Below are positions 24,905 through 33,937 of a stretch of 64,000 nucleotides of DNA, in pieces. Origin of the DNA: Dolomitihabitans soli (lineage in GTDB: Bacteria; Actinomycetota; Actinomycetes; Streptosporangiales; Streptosporangiaceae); assembly GCF_022213955.1 (NCBI RefSeq), contig NZ_JAKNTW010000007.1:248001-312000 (forward strand). The letters are read 5' to 3'. Position 1 is the first letter of the stretch. Each line of letters begins with the position of its first letter. The notes under the pieces are model-generated. The model saw only the letters and a program-made list of their open reading frames with translations. It did no database searches and was not told the origin of the DNA. The translations under genes were made by a program, and so were the position numbers.

Positions 24905-25693
24905 TCACATGGCGAGGGCGTAGAGCCGGTCGGCCAGCCCGGCGGCGGTGAGCCGGTCGGACTCGTCGCCGATGCAGGCGTGGACCAGGTCGGCGACCTC
25001 GGGCTCCAGGCCGGGGTTCACCGCCGGCCGGCTGCTGTAGACCTTGCGCAGGGTGAGCAGCGCGTCGTGGGTGGGCAGCTCGCCGTACAGTCCCGCGCCG
25101 GTCGCCGCCCAGTGCAGGGTGGCGCCCAGCGACCACACGTCGCCCGCCGGAGTCGGCGTGTCCCCCTGGAGCAACGCGGGGTCGGTGAACTCCACGGAGC
25201 CGATGCCGCCCATCCCGGTGACGGTCGCGCCGGGCATCAGGACCTGTGACAGACCGAGGTCGGACAGCTTGCCGCCGTCGCCGGTCAGCAGGACGTTCCC
25301 CGGGCGGATGTCACGGTGCACGATGCCCTCCTCGTGCAGCGCCTGGGCCGCCCTGGCCGCGCACGCGATCGCCCGCAGCGTCGTTCCGCGCTCGGGCGGC
25401 TCGGACGGCCTGGCCAGCGAGCCGCCGGGGAGGTATTCCATCGAGTAGTAGAACACCCCGCCCTGCTGCCCCGCGTCGTAGAGCGTGACGAGGAACGGCG
25501 AGCGCACCGCGGCGAACGCCTTCAGCTCCCTGGTGGCGCGCCTGAACGCGTCCTGCCCGGTGCCGCCCACCACCTTCACCGCGACGTGCTCCGCGTCGAC
25601 CGGCAGCCGTTCCGGCCGTTTCGCCAGGTAGAACTCCCCGTGGTTGCCCGCGCCCAGCGAACGGACGAACACGTAGTCAGCGATGCCTTCCAC
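24905..25693 (-). CDS. Ser/Thr protein kinase domain protein with altered catalytic motifs
   Basis: This is a 262-residue soluble kinase-like protein. The GTG at 25693 has GGGAGAGG upstream and places the glycine loop (LGAGNHGEFYLAK) near the N-terminus. AVKVV supplies the ATP lysine and HRDIRPGNVLL is the catalytic loop, with Arg in place of the usual Lys. The metal-binding motif is SDLGLS rather than DFG. The activation segment is short and lacks an APE motif; GSVEFTDPALLQG stands in its place. There is no transmembrane segment. It may be a weak or substrate-restricted kinase, or a pseudokinase. The FHA protein 2.3 kb away is a possible phosphopeptide-binding partner. Confidence 0.83.
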   Translation of the reverse strand: MEGIADYVFVRSLGAGNHGEFYLAKRPERLPVDAEHVAVKVVGGTGQDAFRRATRELKAFAAVRSPFLVTLYDAGQQGGVFYYSMEYLPGGSLARPSEPPERGTTLRAIACAARAAQALHEEGIVHRDIRPGNVLLTGDGGKLSDLGLSQVLMPGATVTGMGGIGSVEFTDPALLQGDTPTPAGDVWSLGATLHWAATGAGLYGELPTHDALLTLRKVYSSRPAVNPGLEPEVADLVHACIGDESDRLTAAGLADRLYALAM

Positions 25694-25802
25694 TGACGCC
25701 TCTCCCTCCCCTGCCCGCGTTCTGTCGCTACGGGCGTTCCCCACACGGTAACGTCGCCGTGGTCATTCTTGGTCTTTTCTTTCCTTTCAGGGAAGGACGC
25801 CG

Positions 25803-27887
25803 ATGCTTCGGGTCGACGTGCTGCTGCTGGATCTTATGATCATCCTCGCTGCGGCTCGGCTGCTGGGCGCCCTCGCCAGGCGTCTCGGGCAGCCGCCGGT
25901 GATCGGCGAGATCGTCGCCGGCATCCTGCTGGGCCCGACGCTGCTCGGCCCGTTCATCGGCGATGAGCTGTTCGGGCCGGAGATGCTCCCGCCGCTGCAG
26001 GCGCTCGCCAACGTAGGCCTGCTGCTGTTCATGTTCGTAGTGGGCCTGGAACTGGACCAGAAGCTGGTCAAGGGCAAGGGCCGGCTCGCCGTGACGGTGG
26101 CCGCCGGCTCGACCGTGCTGCCCTTCGTGCTGGGCGTCATCCTCGCGTACGGCCTGGCCGGCGATCACGTCGACGAGGGCAAGACCCTGCCGTTCGTGCT
26201 GTTCCTGGGCGCGGCCATGGCCGCCACCGCCTTCCCCGTGCTGGCCCGCATCCTCACCGACCGGGGCATGCACCGCACCACGATCGGCGGCCTGTCGCTG
26301 GCCTCCGCCGCCGTCATCGACGTCCTCGCCTGGACCGTGCTGGCGGTCGTCGTCGGCATCGCGGGGGCGGGCGAGGCCGAGGGGCAGTGGAAGGTCCTGC
26401 TGGCGTTGCCGTACGCGCTGGTGATGTTCTTCGTTGTGCGGCCGCTGCTGGCGCGGCTGGTGCCCGAGTTCGAGCGGGCGGGGCGGCTGACGCCGGGGCT
26501 GCTGGCGGTGGTGCTCATCGGACTGATCGGCTCCGCCTGGGCCACCGAGTGGATGCACGTGCACTTCATCTTCGGCGCGTTCCTCTTCGGGGTGGTGATG
26601 CCGCGTACGGGGGCCGAGCGGCTCAACCACCAGATCCTGGAGCGCCTCGAACAACTCGCCGTGCTGTTGCTGCTGCCCGTGTTCTTCGTGGTCGCCGGGC
26701 TCAACGTCAACCTGCGCGAGCTCGACGTCTCCAGTATCGGCACCCTGGCGGCGATCCTGGCCGTCGCGATCGGCGGCAAGCTGCTCGGCTCCTACGCCGC
26801 GGCCAGGAGCCGGCGGCTGCCCAACCGCCAGTCGTGGGCGCTGGCGACGCTGCTCAACACGCGCGGCCTGACCGAGATCGTCATCCTCACCGTCGGCCTC
26901 CAGAAGGGCGTGCTCGACAACGAGCTGTACTCCTTGATGGTGGTCATGGCGCTGGTGACGACCGCGATGACCGGGCCGATGCTGCGCCGCATCTACCCCG
27001 AGACGCGGGTGGCCCGCGACATCGCCGAGGCCGAACGGGCCGCGCTCGGCATCACCGCCGCCCACCGCGCGCTGACGGTGCTGCCGGCCACCGCCACCGA
27101 GGGCGCCCCGCTCGTCGACCTGACCGCCGCGCTCGCCCGGGCCAAATCACCCGCCGAGGTGATCATCGGCCATCTCCAGCCCTACCCGCCCGGGCGGCTG
27201 GAGGTCGGCACGGGCCTGTCCTTCGAGCTCGCCGACATGGCGCAGACCATGCAGGACCTGGAGAACCTGGCCACGCACGCCCGCGCCCGCGGGGCCGAGG
27301 TCCGCGTCGTCAGCCGCTTCTCCGCCGACGTCGCGGCCGAGACCCCCGGCCTCGTCTCCTCCGCCCAGCCCGACCTGGTGGTGCTCCCCGCGGACGTCCC
27401 CGGGCACGCCGAGATCCACGCCACGGCCGGCTGCCGCGTGATCACCGTCCTGCGCGTCCCCGCCCTCGCCGACCTGTCCTCCGTCCCCCTGCCGGACGCC
27501 CCGTCGACGGGCGCGCCCGTGGCGGGTTCCGCCGTCTCCGAGCCCGGTTCCCCTCCCTACGGCGGCGCGTCGCCGATCGCGGTCCATCACTCCTCCGCCG
27601 CGGACGCCGCCGCGCACGTGGCGCTGATCCTGGCCCTGACCGGGGGGCGGCCCCTGGTCGTCGTGGGCGGCAGCCGGGCGGCGGGTCTGGCCGGGCGGCT
27701 GGCCAAGCTGGGAGTCCAGGCGACGACGGCGGGCGAACCGCCTGCGGACGCCCTGGTGATCGCCCTGGACGAGGGGGATTCCGTCCCCGAGGGCGTGCAC
27801 CTGCTGGTCCGCCCTGAGCGGGACCCCGACCCGGTCGACTGGCCGGCCGCCGTCTCGGAGCTGCGTCCGACCCCCGCCCCCGCCTGA
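25803..27887 (+). CDS. Cation:proton antiporter of the CPA2 type with a USP-like C-terminal region
   Basis: This 694-residue membrane protein has about twelve transmembrane segments in residues 1-400 of the Kef/NapA type. GQPPVIGEIVAGILLGPTLLG is the classic opening of CPA2 proteins. The transport core shows AATAFPVLARIL and SAAVIDVLAW, with the ion-binding Asp in the latter. From about residue 415 a soluble part follows with two alpha/beta halves like universal stress proteins (ALTVLPATATEGAPLVDL; PLVVVGGSRAAGLAGRLAKLG), possibly a nucleotide-binding regulator. It exchanges Na+ or K+ for protons. AGGGAAGG precedes the ATG. It diverges from the kinase gene across about 110 bases. Confidence 0.92.
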   Translation: MLRVDVLLLDLMIILAAARLLGALARRLGQPPVIGEIVAGILLGPTLLGPFIGDELFGPEMLPPLQALANVGLLLFMFVVGLELDQKLVKGKGRLAVTVAAGSTVLPFVLGVILAYGLAGDHVDEGKTLPFVLFLGAAMAATAFPVLARILTDRGMHRTTIGGLSLASAAVIDVLAWTVLAVVVGIAGAGEAEGQWKVLLALPYALVMFFVVRPLLARLVPEFERAGRLTPGLLAVVLIGLIGSAWATEWMHVHFIFGAFLFGVVMPRTGAERLNHQILERLEQLAVLLLLPVFFVVAGLNVNLRELDVSSIGTLAAILAVAIGGKLLGSYAAARSRRLPNRQSWALATLLNTRGLTEIVILTVGLQKGVLDNELYSLMVVMALVTTAMTGPMLRRIYPETRVARDIAEAERAALGITAAHRALTVLPATATEGAPLVDLTAALARAKSPAEVIIGHLQPYPPGRLEVGTGLSFELADMAQTMQDLENLATHARARGAEVRVVSRFSADVAAETPGLVSSAQPDLVVLPADVPGHAEIHATAGCRVITVLRVPALADLSSVPLPDAPSTGAPVAGSAVSEPGSPPYGGASPIAVHHSSAADAAAHVALILALTGGRPLVVVGGSRAAGLAGRLAKLGVQATTAGEPPADALVIALDEGDSVPEGVHLLVRPERDPDPVDWPAAVSELRPTPAPA

Positions 27888-27918
27888 TCCACCGAGCTCC
27901 GGGCCCGGGAAGACCTGA

Positions 27919-27939
27919 CGCCCTGAACGCGACAGGGCG
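27919..27939. terminator. Hairpin between convergent antiporter and FHA genes
   Basis: The stem CGCCCTG/CAGGGCG with a 7-base loop lies 32 bases after the antiporter stop and 48 bases from the FHA gene stop. It is well placed to end both transcripts. Confidence 0.6.
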
Positions 27940-27986
27940 CCTCCGCGTGCTGATCCGGTGCCGCCCGCGGTCCGGCGAAGCGGAGG

Positions 27987-29630
27987 TCAGCGGTTGCGGT
28001 GGGACTCGTAACGCATGGTGCGGGACACGCCGATCCGGACGGTGGTGCCCGGGGCGATGGAGACCGCCTCGTTAGGGGGGATGTCGTAGAAGTTGGGGTC
28101 GCCGGGCGGCTGGATCTGGGTGCCGTTGACGGAGCCCAGATCGACCAGGTTGACATCCCAGCCGTCGAGGGCCACCCGCAGGTGGCGGCGGGAGACCGAG
28201 CCGTCGGGGCTGGTGACCTTGGCGGGCCTGGCGGTGCCCGAGGCGACCTCGGCCGCCCGTTCGGGATCGCGGCCGACCAGGTAGTCGGTGTCGAGGCGGA
28301 GGGTCATGCCGTCGTCGAGCAGGAGCACGCCGAGCGGCGGGCGGGGGCCCTTGTAGGGGACGAGGGTGCGCTGGACGAGGGCGATGCCGCACACGGCGCA
28401 GTAGGGGACCCGGGGGTCGTTGAAGTGGTCGTTCTTGCAGTCGACGCCGTAGACGAGCGGGCGCGCCTCCGGCTCGGAGTAGTCGGCGGGGGGCTCGGGC
28501 TCCCCCTGACCCCCCTGCCCCTGACCCTGACCGTGGTCCGGGACGAGCAGGACGGCCTCGAAGGGCTCGCCGGGGACGCCGTTGTTCCTGTCGTGATCTC
28601 CGTCGTCGGCCGGCGGCATGCCGTGGGACATCGGATCGGCGGGCGGGGGCGGCATCAGGTAGGGGTCGGACGGCTGGCCGTGGCCGTACGCGGGCCCAGG
28701 ACCGGGTCCAGGCCCGTGGCCGTGGCCGTGAGGCGGGCCGCCCAGGCCGGGGCCCATCGGGCCGGTGGGGTTCGGCGGCATCGGGGGCGGGGGCATGGGG
28801 GACGGCGGCATGGGGTCGGCGCCGAGCGGATACGGGGGCTGCTGCCCCATCGGCGGCATCGGGGGCGGTGGCGGCGCCTCCGGCTCGAAGAACGGCGCCG
28901 GACGATCCCCGCTCTGCCCTGAGCGGCCTGCGCCCGGTCCCGGGTGGTCGCCGGTGGAGCCCGGAGGGTCGAATCCCGGCCCTGGGGGTTCGGCGGCCGG
29001 TGCGGAGTGCTCGGCGGCCGTCTCGGAGCGGGCGGGCATGGCGCTCTGGCCGCCCGGAGAAGGCGCCTCCTCCATCACGGGCGCCGGCATGGCCGGGAAG
29101 GACTCGTGACTCGACGTGGCCGGGGCCGCGGCGAGCGGGCGGGCGGGCGCGGCGCCACCGTCGGCGCAGTCGCAGCTCACGCCGCCGCCGACGACGACAC
29201 CGTCGTCCAGCCGTACCTGGGGATGGGCGGTGCCGGCTCCCGGGAGGCGCAGCTCGACCTGGCTGACCGGGCCGGGCACGAGCCGGTCGGTCCAGGTCAG
29301 CGAGTCGGTGCCGGCGAGGCGGACCTCGCCGGTCGCGGCCGCCACCGTCGCCGCGGCCTCGCCGCTGACGAGCACGGCGACGCCGCCCGCGGTGGGCCCG
29401 GCCACGGCGCACGCGGTGGGCGCGGCCGACATGTCACGGGCGAGCACCTGGGCGGCCCGGCGGGCCAGCGCCCTGCCGTCGCCGCCGGAGGCCGCGGTCT
29501 CGCGGAGCGCCCCCAGCAGCTCGGAGACGACGGCGTCGGCCGCGTCGCACACCAGGAGCAGGCCACCCACATGGGCGACCAGCCCGTTGCCCGGAAGTGG
29601 GCGAACCACTCCGAAGCCCTGGTCGGTCAC
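27987..29630 (-). CDS. FHA-domain protein with zinc ribbon and Pro/Gly-rich linker
   Basis: This 547-residue cytosolic protein has three parts. Residues 1-150 form an N-terminal domain that resembles a regulatory or phosphatase-like fold without clear catalytic residues (GNGLVAHVGGLLLVCDAADAVVSELL). Residues 190-400 are a low-complexity linker rich in Pro, Gly, Met and His. The C-terminal part has a zinc-ribbon-like knuckle (CKNDHFNDPRVPYCAVCG) followed by an FHA domain with the phosphothreonine-binding motifs VGRDPE, SVSRRHLRV and DLGSVNGT. FHA domains bind phosphothreonine made by Ser/Thr kinases. The GTG start overlaps the stop of the upstream membrane-protein gene by four bases, so the two are coupled. 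The process served is unknown. Confidence 0.88.
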   Translation of the reverse strand: MTDQGFGVVRPLPGNGLVAHVGGLLLVCDAADAVVSELLGALRETAASGGDGRALARRAAQVLARDMSAAPTACAVAGPTAGGVAVLVSGEAAATVAAATGEVRLAGTDSLTWTDRLVPGPVSQVELRLPGAGTAHPQVRLDDGVVVGGGVSCDCADGGAAPARPLAAAPATSSHESFPAMPAPVMEEAPSPGGQSAMPARSETAAEHSAPAAEPPGPGFDPPGSTGDHPGPGAGRSGQSGDRPAPFFEPEAPPPPPMPPMGQQPPYPLGADPMPPSPMPPPPMPPNPTGPMGPGLGGPPHGHGHGPGPGPGPAYGHGQPSDPYLMPPPPADPMSHGMPPADDGDHDRNNGVPGEPFEAVLLVPDHGQGQGQGGQGEPEPPADYSEPEARPLVYGVDCKNDHFNDPRVPYCAVCGIALVQRTLVPYKGPRPPLGVLLLDDGMTLRLDTDYLVGRDPERAAEVASGTARPAKVTSPDGSVSRRHLRVALDGWDVNLVDLGSVNGTQIQPPGDPNFYDIPPNEAVSIAPGTTVRIGVSRTMRYESHRNR

Positions 29631-30067
29631 AGAACTCTCCCTCCCCGGAAACGCCACCTGATGAACGGCACCCGCATCGGACCGTTGGCCACCAGCCACA
29701 CACACATCCATACCACCAGGAAGTGCGTCCAGAACGCGGCGGCGGGCGGAGCCGGATCGATGAAGCCCACTGCACCGGACCGTAGCAAAAAGAACAGTAG
29801 TAGTCCTTCGGGGATGAGTGTTAACAAACCGAACAGCGTCGGCCAGTCCTTCTCCCAGCGGAACTGCATGAGGAAGTGGTAGAGGAGCTCCCAGACGAGC
29901 CCGAGGACGGCGACCATGGCCAGCACCAGGATGGCGCTGAGGTACAGGTCGCCGAGCGGGCCTTCGGTGCCGGGCAGGATGGGGACGATGAGCAGGGTGA
30001 CGATCAGCCCGACGGTGGCCAGGAGGAACAGCCGCGTCTGGAGGCGTCCGAACAGCGTGGGTACCAC
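29627..30067 (-). CDS. Four-transmembrane protein of the FHA operon
   Basis: This is a 146-residue membrane protein with four hydrophobic segments, at about residues 10-32, 40-62, 78-97 and 108-130. It has a conserved-looking polar loop YHFLMQFRWEKDWPTLFG and a basic C-terminus (RVPFIRWRFRGGRVL). AAGGAG lies 8 bases before the GTG start. It lies between the flavoprotein gene and the FHA gene with spacing that implies a single transcript: 12 bases after the first and overlapping the second. No enzymatic motif is visible. It may anchor the flavoprotein or the FHA protein to the membrane; this is inference from operon structure. Confidence 0.87.
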   Translation of the reverse strand: MVPTLFGRLQTRLFLLATVGLIVTLLIVPILPGTEGPLGDLYLSAILVLAMVAVLGLVWELLYHFLMQFRWEKDWPTLFGLLTLIPEGLLLFFLLRSGAVGFIDPAPPAAAFWTHFLVVWMCVWLVANGPMRVPFIRWRFRGGRVL

Positions 30068-30079
30068 GGGAGATCTCCT

Positions 30080-31645
30080 TTACACCGTCGAGTTACGGGC
30101 CCACTTGAACCACTGGCTCGTCGAGCGCAGCGGCCCCATCTTGCGGCAGAAGCCCCGTCGCGCGAGGTCGTCGGCGATCTCCTGGGCGGCGACCTGCAGC
30201 CCGAGGAAGGTGTCGACGCCGGGGAAGTAGCCGCCCAGGGTGGCCGAGCCGGAGGCGTAGAGCGCGCCGTCGCCGCTGGCGGTGCCCTTCACCTCGAAGT
30301 GCCGCTCGACCTCCAGCCGGCCGATCGGGTTGCGGAACGCCCCGCCGTACTCCAGGAGGTCGGCGAAGACCCGGTGCTCGGCGATGTCGGCCTCCAGGCC
30401 GGTGCAGTCGATGATGTAGTCGGAGACGGGTTGCCGGATGGTCCCGTCCTTGCTGCGCACGTAGCTGGTCATCCGGCCGTCGGGGCTGGGCTCGACCCGC
30501 TCGACCGTGCCCTGCACCGCGTGGTAGTAGCCGCCCTCGCGGCCGGCCTGCATCTGCTCCTGCCACCGGCGGCGGTAGGGCGTGTTGGTGCCGCCCATCG
30601 CCTTGTACTTCTTCGCGCGGGCCTCGCCGTCGAGCTTGCGCATCTCGGCCTTGAGCTGGCCGCCCCACACCGACTTGGGGTAGTTGAAGCCCTGGTAGGC
30701 CCAGCCGTCGCCGCCCTTACGGCGTGACCAGGCGTTGGGGCCGTGTGAGCCGGAGACGAAGGTGCGGAAGATGTGCACGATCTGCGTCTGCAGGTTGAGC
30801 CGCTCGCGGTCGTCGAACAGGCGCTGGAGCACCCGGGAGGCGACGATGCCGCCGCCGCGGATCACCACGGTGCCGGGCCGGGTCTTGAGGAACTCGTAGA
30901 CCTGCTCGTGCGGCTCGTAGGCGTTGACCACGTGCTGGTAGTCGCCGTGCCGCTGGCGGAACTCCTGCAGATCGGGCAGGAACTTCAGGCCGGGGTAGCC
31001 GACGGCGAGGTGCACGAACCTGGAGCGGAAGACGACCCGCTTGGTCGGCGAGGCGCCCTCGGGCGGGGTGACGACGGTGAAGTAGCCGCCGCCGACGCGC
31101 CGGCGGACCATCCGGACCTGGCCCTTGACCAGCATGTCCCAGTAGTTGATGCGCTTGGCCTCGCGCTCCAGGCACTGGAACACGGTGCCCGCCCTGGGCG
31201 TCCAGTAGTCGTTGATGATCGGCTCGGTCAGGATGTGCCAGAGGTAGCCGACCTTCTTCTCCTTCCACGCCTCTTCCAGGGCGTAGGAGGGAAAGCCCCA
31301 CAGGTTGTCCGGCCGTGACGACGAGTCGGAGCGGATCCGCTCGGGCCGGGGGATCTGCGAGCACCGTGTGAGGAACTCGTACGTCTGCCACGGGTGGTCG
31401 ATGTTCGAGATCACCCGCATCTGGGAGGTGGGAACTCCGTAGATCCGCAGGTAGTCGACGGTGACGAAGGACCCCATGCCACCCCCGATCGTGAGAAAGG
31501 GGATGTCGTTCATGGGAATGCCCGCCGCGGCGACCATCTGGTCGGTCCACTCGGGAGCGGAGAGCAGCTCCGGTGTGAGATCACCGGGCTGAGCCGGTCG
31601 ATGGGGGGTTGCCAATTGATGAGTCCCTACAGGTAGCTCGGCCAA
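30080..31645 (-). CDS. FAD/NAD(P)-binding oxidoreductase (flavin monooxygenase-like)
   Basis: This is a 521-residue flavoprotein with two dinucleotide-binding folds: IPFLTIGGGMGSF near residue 48 and TVVIRGGGIVASRVLQRL near residue 245. A third motif, YIIDCTGLEAD, is followed by LYASGSATLGGYFPGVDTFLG at the FAD-closing end. This pattern resembles lysine/ornithine N-monooxygenases and other class B-type enzymes. It is the first gene of the operon with the 4-TM and FHA genes. The start is uncertain: TTG at 31645 gives the longest form, while TTG at 31615 has the better ribosome site (TAGGGA). Substrate unknown. The link to an FHA protein suggests control by phosphorylation. Confidence 0.85.
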   Translation of the reverse strand: MAELPVGTHQLATPHRPAQPGDLTPELLSAPEWTDQMVAAAGIPMNDIPFLTIGGGMGSFVTVDYLRIYGVPTSQMRVISNIDHPWQTYEFLTRCSQIPRPERIRSDSSSRPDNLWGFPSYALEEAWKEKKVGYLWHILTEPIINDYWTPRAGTVFQCLEREAKRINYWDMLVKGQVRMVRRRVGGGYFTVVTPPEGASPTKRVVFRSRFVHLAVGYPGLKFLPDLQEFRQRHGDYQHVVNAYEPHEQVYEFLKTRPGTVVIRGGGIVASRVLQRLFDDRERLNLQTQIVHIFRTFVSGSHGPNAWSRRKGGDGWAYQGFNYPKSVWGGQLKAEMRKLDGEARAKKYKAMGGTNTPYRRRWQEQMQAGREGGYYHAVQGTVERVEPSPDGRMTSYVRSKDGTIRQPVSDYIIDCTGLEADIAEHRVFADLLEYGGAFRNPIGRLEVERHFEVKGTASGDGALYASGSATLGGYFPGVDTFLGLQVAAQEIADDLARRGFCRKMGPLRSTSQWFKWARNSTV

Positions 31646-31784
31646 CCTGATCAGCTGGCCAAGACATTAGTCGCGGCACGCGCCGAAAACGAGTAGGACA
31701 AACCGGTGCGATCTTCCCCCCGCACCGCTTCCTGGTCTTCGTACGCTACTCCGTCTGACGCCCGGGAAGGTGAATAGGTTCGCC

Positions 31785-32921
31785 TCACACCCCGCTGAAG
31801 ACCCGGTTGACGTCGGCGGTGGTGAGCACGCCGTACACCTCGCCACCCCGTTCGACGAGGAGATACTCCCCCGCGGGGGTGTCGCGCATCGCGTCGATCA
31901 GCTCCTCGCCCGTCAGGTCGGCGGGCAGCACCAGCGACGGCTCCAGGCTGCGGGCCAGCGACCCCGCCGTGACCCACGGCCTGCGCTGCTCGGGCGTCGC
32001 CTCGACCGCGGCCTCGTTGACGAGCGCGATGGGGCGGCCGTCGTGGTCGACGACCACCATGGCGCCCGCCTTGGCCTCCGACGCCCGGCGCAGCGCCTCG
32101 GCGAGCGGGACGTCGGGGGTCACCGGGATCGCCCTCCTGGCCAGTGAGCGCGCGTTCACCTGGGGGATGCGGGCGCGGACCCGCGCGGAGCGCAGCGCCT
32201 GGGTGGCGCCGAACCAGATGAACCCGGCCAGCAGCACCGACCACAGCACGAACGGGGTGGCCGGCGCCTGGCCGCTCATCAGCGCCAGCGCGAACGGCAC
32301 CGCCACCAGCACGATGGCCAGCCCTCTGCCGCCCCACGCGGCGGCCACGGTGCCCGAGCCGGAACTGCCGGACGCCTTCCACACTCCGGCGCGCAGCATC
32401 CGGCCGCCGTCGAGCGGCAGGCCGGGCAGCAGGTTGAACACGCCGACGATCAGGTTGGCCACCCAGAGCTGCCAGGTGAGCACGCCCAGGATGCCGCCCT
32501 CGGGCACGACGAACACGTCGAGCAGGAACCCGGCCGCGGCCAGCCCGAGCGAGAGCAGCGGCCCGACGAAGGCGACCATGAACTCCTTGCCGGGGGTCTC
32601 GGGCTCGCGCTCGATCTCCGACACCCCGCCGAGGAGGTAGAGGGTGATCCTGCGGACCGGCAGGCCGTACCACTTGGCCATCACGCAGTGGGCGAGCTCG
32701 TGCAGCAGGACCGAGAGGTAGAGGAGCACCGCGAAGGCGAAGGCCACGCCGTAACTCGCCACCTCGTTCAGCCCGGGCAGGCTGATCTGGACGTTCTCCT
32801 TGTAGGTGATCGTGATGAACGCCGCGACGATGAACCAGGTCGGGGAGACGTAGACGGGGATGCCGAATGGCCGTCCCATCCGCAGCCCCGGGGATTTCTG
32901 CTGTGGGCTCTCGGTGCTCAC
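31785..32921 (-). CDS. Site-2 protease-like M50 zinc metallopeptidase with CBS domains
   Basis: This is a 378-residue intramembrane protease. The zinc site HELAH is in the second or third transmembrane segment (near residue 73), and the second metal motif NLLPGLPLDGGR is near residue 162. About six membrane segments fill residues 15-230. A pair of CBS domains at 245-375 (VPLAEALRRASEAKAGAMVVV; GEELIDAMRDTPAGEYLLV) probably senses an adenosine nucleotide. Family members cleave membrane-bound anti-sigma factors or related regulators. A GTG start with GCGAGG upstream is used. It diverges from the RecB-like gene, and the pair is commonly adjacent in actinobacteria. Confidence 0.93.
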   Translation of the reverse strand: MSTESPQQKSPGLRMGRPFGIPVYVSPTWFIVAAFITITYKENVQISLPGLNEVASYGVAFAFAVLLYLSVLLHELAHCVMAKWYGLPVRRITLYLLGGVSEIEREPETPGKEFMVAFVGPLLSLGLAAAGFLLDVFVVPEGGILGVLTWQLWVANLIVGVFNLLPGLPLDGGRMLRAGVWKASGSSGSGTVAAAWGGRGLAIVLVAVPFALALMSGQAPATPFVLWSVLLAGFIWFGATQALRSARVRARIPQVNARSLARRAIPVTPDVPLAEALRRASEAKAGAMVVVDHDGRPIALVNEAAVEATPEQRRPWVTAGSLARSLEPSLVLPADLTGEELIDAMRDTPAGEYLLVERGGEVYGVLTTADVNRVFSGV

Positions 32922-33040
32922 TTGCCTCGCTCCGCCTTCTGCCGCGTCCGCATCGTCGATCTCGATGCTACGCGCCGCGGGCTCCGGTTCGGCCGGAGCG
33001 GCGCACGAAGTGTCGGTGCCGTGGCCTACAGTTTCGTGGC

Positions 33041-33913
33041 ATGGCGGAGAGCACGGCGACCGAGCAAGTGATCATAGGGGCGCTGTCGCCGTCCCGGGCC
33101 GGCGATTTCATGACGTGCCCGTTGCTCTACCGGTTCCGGGTGATCGACCGGCTGCCGGAGCGGCCCTCCCAGGCGGCCGTGCGCGGCACGGTGGTGCACT
33201 CGGTGCTGGAGCGGCTCTACGACCTCCCGGCGGCCGACCGCACCGTCCAGGCCGCGCTGGGGCTGCTGGAGCCGCAGTGGCTGCGCCTGCTGGAGGGTGA
33301 GCCCGACTACGCGGAGATGTTCGCCGACGACGAGGAGCGGGCCCGGTGGCTCGGCGAGGCGCGCACCATGCTGGAGCGCTACTTCACACTGGAGGACCCC
33401 AGCCGCCTGGAGCCCGCGGAGCGCGAACTGTACGTGGAGGCGGTGCTCGACAGCGGGCTGCTGCTGCGCGGCTACATCGACCGGGTCGACGTGGCGCCCA
33501 CCGGCGACGTCCGCGTGGTCGACTACAAGACGGGCACCGCTCCCAGGCGTGACTTCGAGGCCAAGGCGTTGTTCCAGATGAAGTTCTACGCCCTGGTGCT
33601 GTGGCGGCTGAACGGCACCGTGCCGCGCCTGTTGCAGCTCATCTACCTGGGCAACGGCGAGGTCGTGCGCTACGAGCCCGACGAGGCCGACCTGCGGGCC
33701 ACCGAGCGCAAGGTCGGCGCCCTGTGGCAGGCGATCGAGCGGTCGCTGACCACCGGCGAGTGGCGGGCCAGGCCGAGCCGGCTGTGCGACTGGTGCGACC
33801 ACCAGGCCCTGTGCCCCGAGTTCGGGGGCACTCCCCCGCCGCTGCCGGAGCGGCGGCCCGGCGACACGATGGCCGGCAGCAGACGCCGCAGGGCCGCCAC
33901 AGACGAACTTTGA
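33041..33913 (+). CDS. RecB-family exonuclease with iron-sulfur cluster (PD-(D/E)XK)
   Basis: This 290-residue nuclease is related to AddB/Cas4-type exonucleases. The nuclease core shows GTVVHSVLERLY, the metal-binding motif VRVVDYKTG near residue 160 and QMKFYAL after it. A cysteine near the N-terminus (TCPLLYRF) and three at the C-terminus (CDWCDHQALCPEF) match the four ligands of a [4Fe-4S] cluster. There is no Cas gene or CRISPR array nearby, so it is a housekeeping repair factor rather than Cas4. A -10 like TACAGT at 33027-33032 would start transcription at or just before the ATG at 33041, so the message may lack a leader. No ribosome site is visible. Confidence 0.92.
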   Translation: MAESTATEQVIIGALSPSRAGDFMTCPLLYRFRVIDRLPERPSQAAVRGTVVHSVLERLYDLPAADRTVQAALGLLEPQWLRLLEGEPDYAEMFADDEERARWLGEARTMLERYFTLEDPSRLEPAERELYVEAVLDSGLLLRGYIDRVDVAPTGDVRVVDYKTGTAPRRDFEAKALFQMKFYALVLWRLNGTVPRLLQLIYLGNGEVVRYEPDEADLRATERKVGALWQAIERSLTTGEWRARPSRLCDWCDHQALCPEFGGTPPPLPERRPGDTMAGSRRRRAATDEL

Positions 33914-33922
33914 GGCGTTGTG

Positions 33923-33937
33923 CTCCTCCCCGAGGAG
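33923..33937 (+). terminator. Short hairpin after the RecB-like gene
   Basis: The stem CTCCTC/GAGGAG with a short loop begins 10 bases after the stop codon. A second hairpin, CCACCC/GGGTGG (33949-33966), follows at once. Together they fill most of the 83-base gap ahead of the histidine kinase gene. The first may terminate recB-like transcripts; the second may be a barrier or a regulatory site. Confidence 0.45.

Noticed and set aside
33041-33913. Cas4 and a CRISPR system
   Set aside because: The nuclease has a Cas4-like cluster pattern, but no repeats and no other cas gene occur in the window; it is the common stand-alone RecB-family protein.
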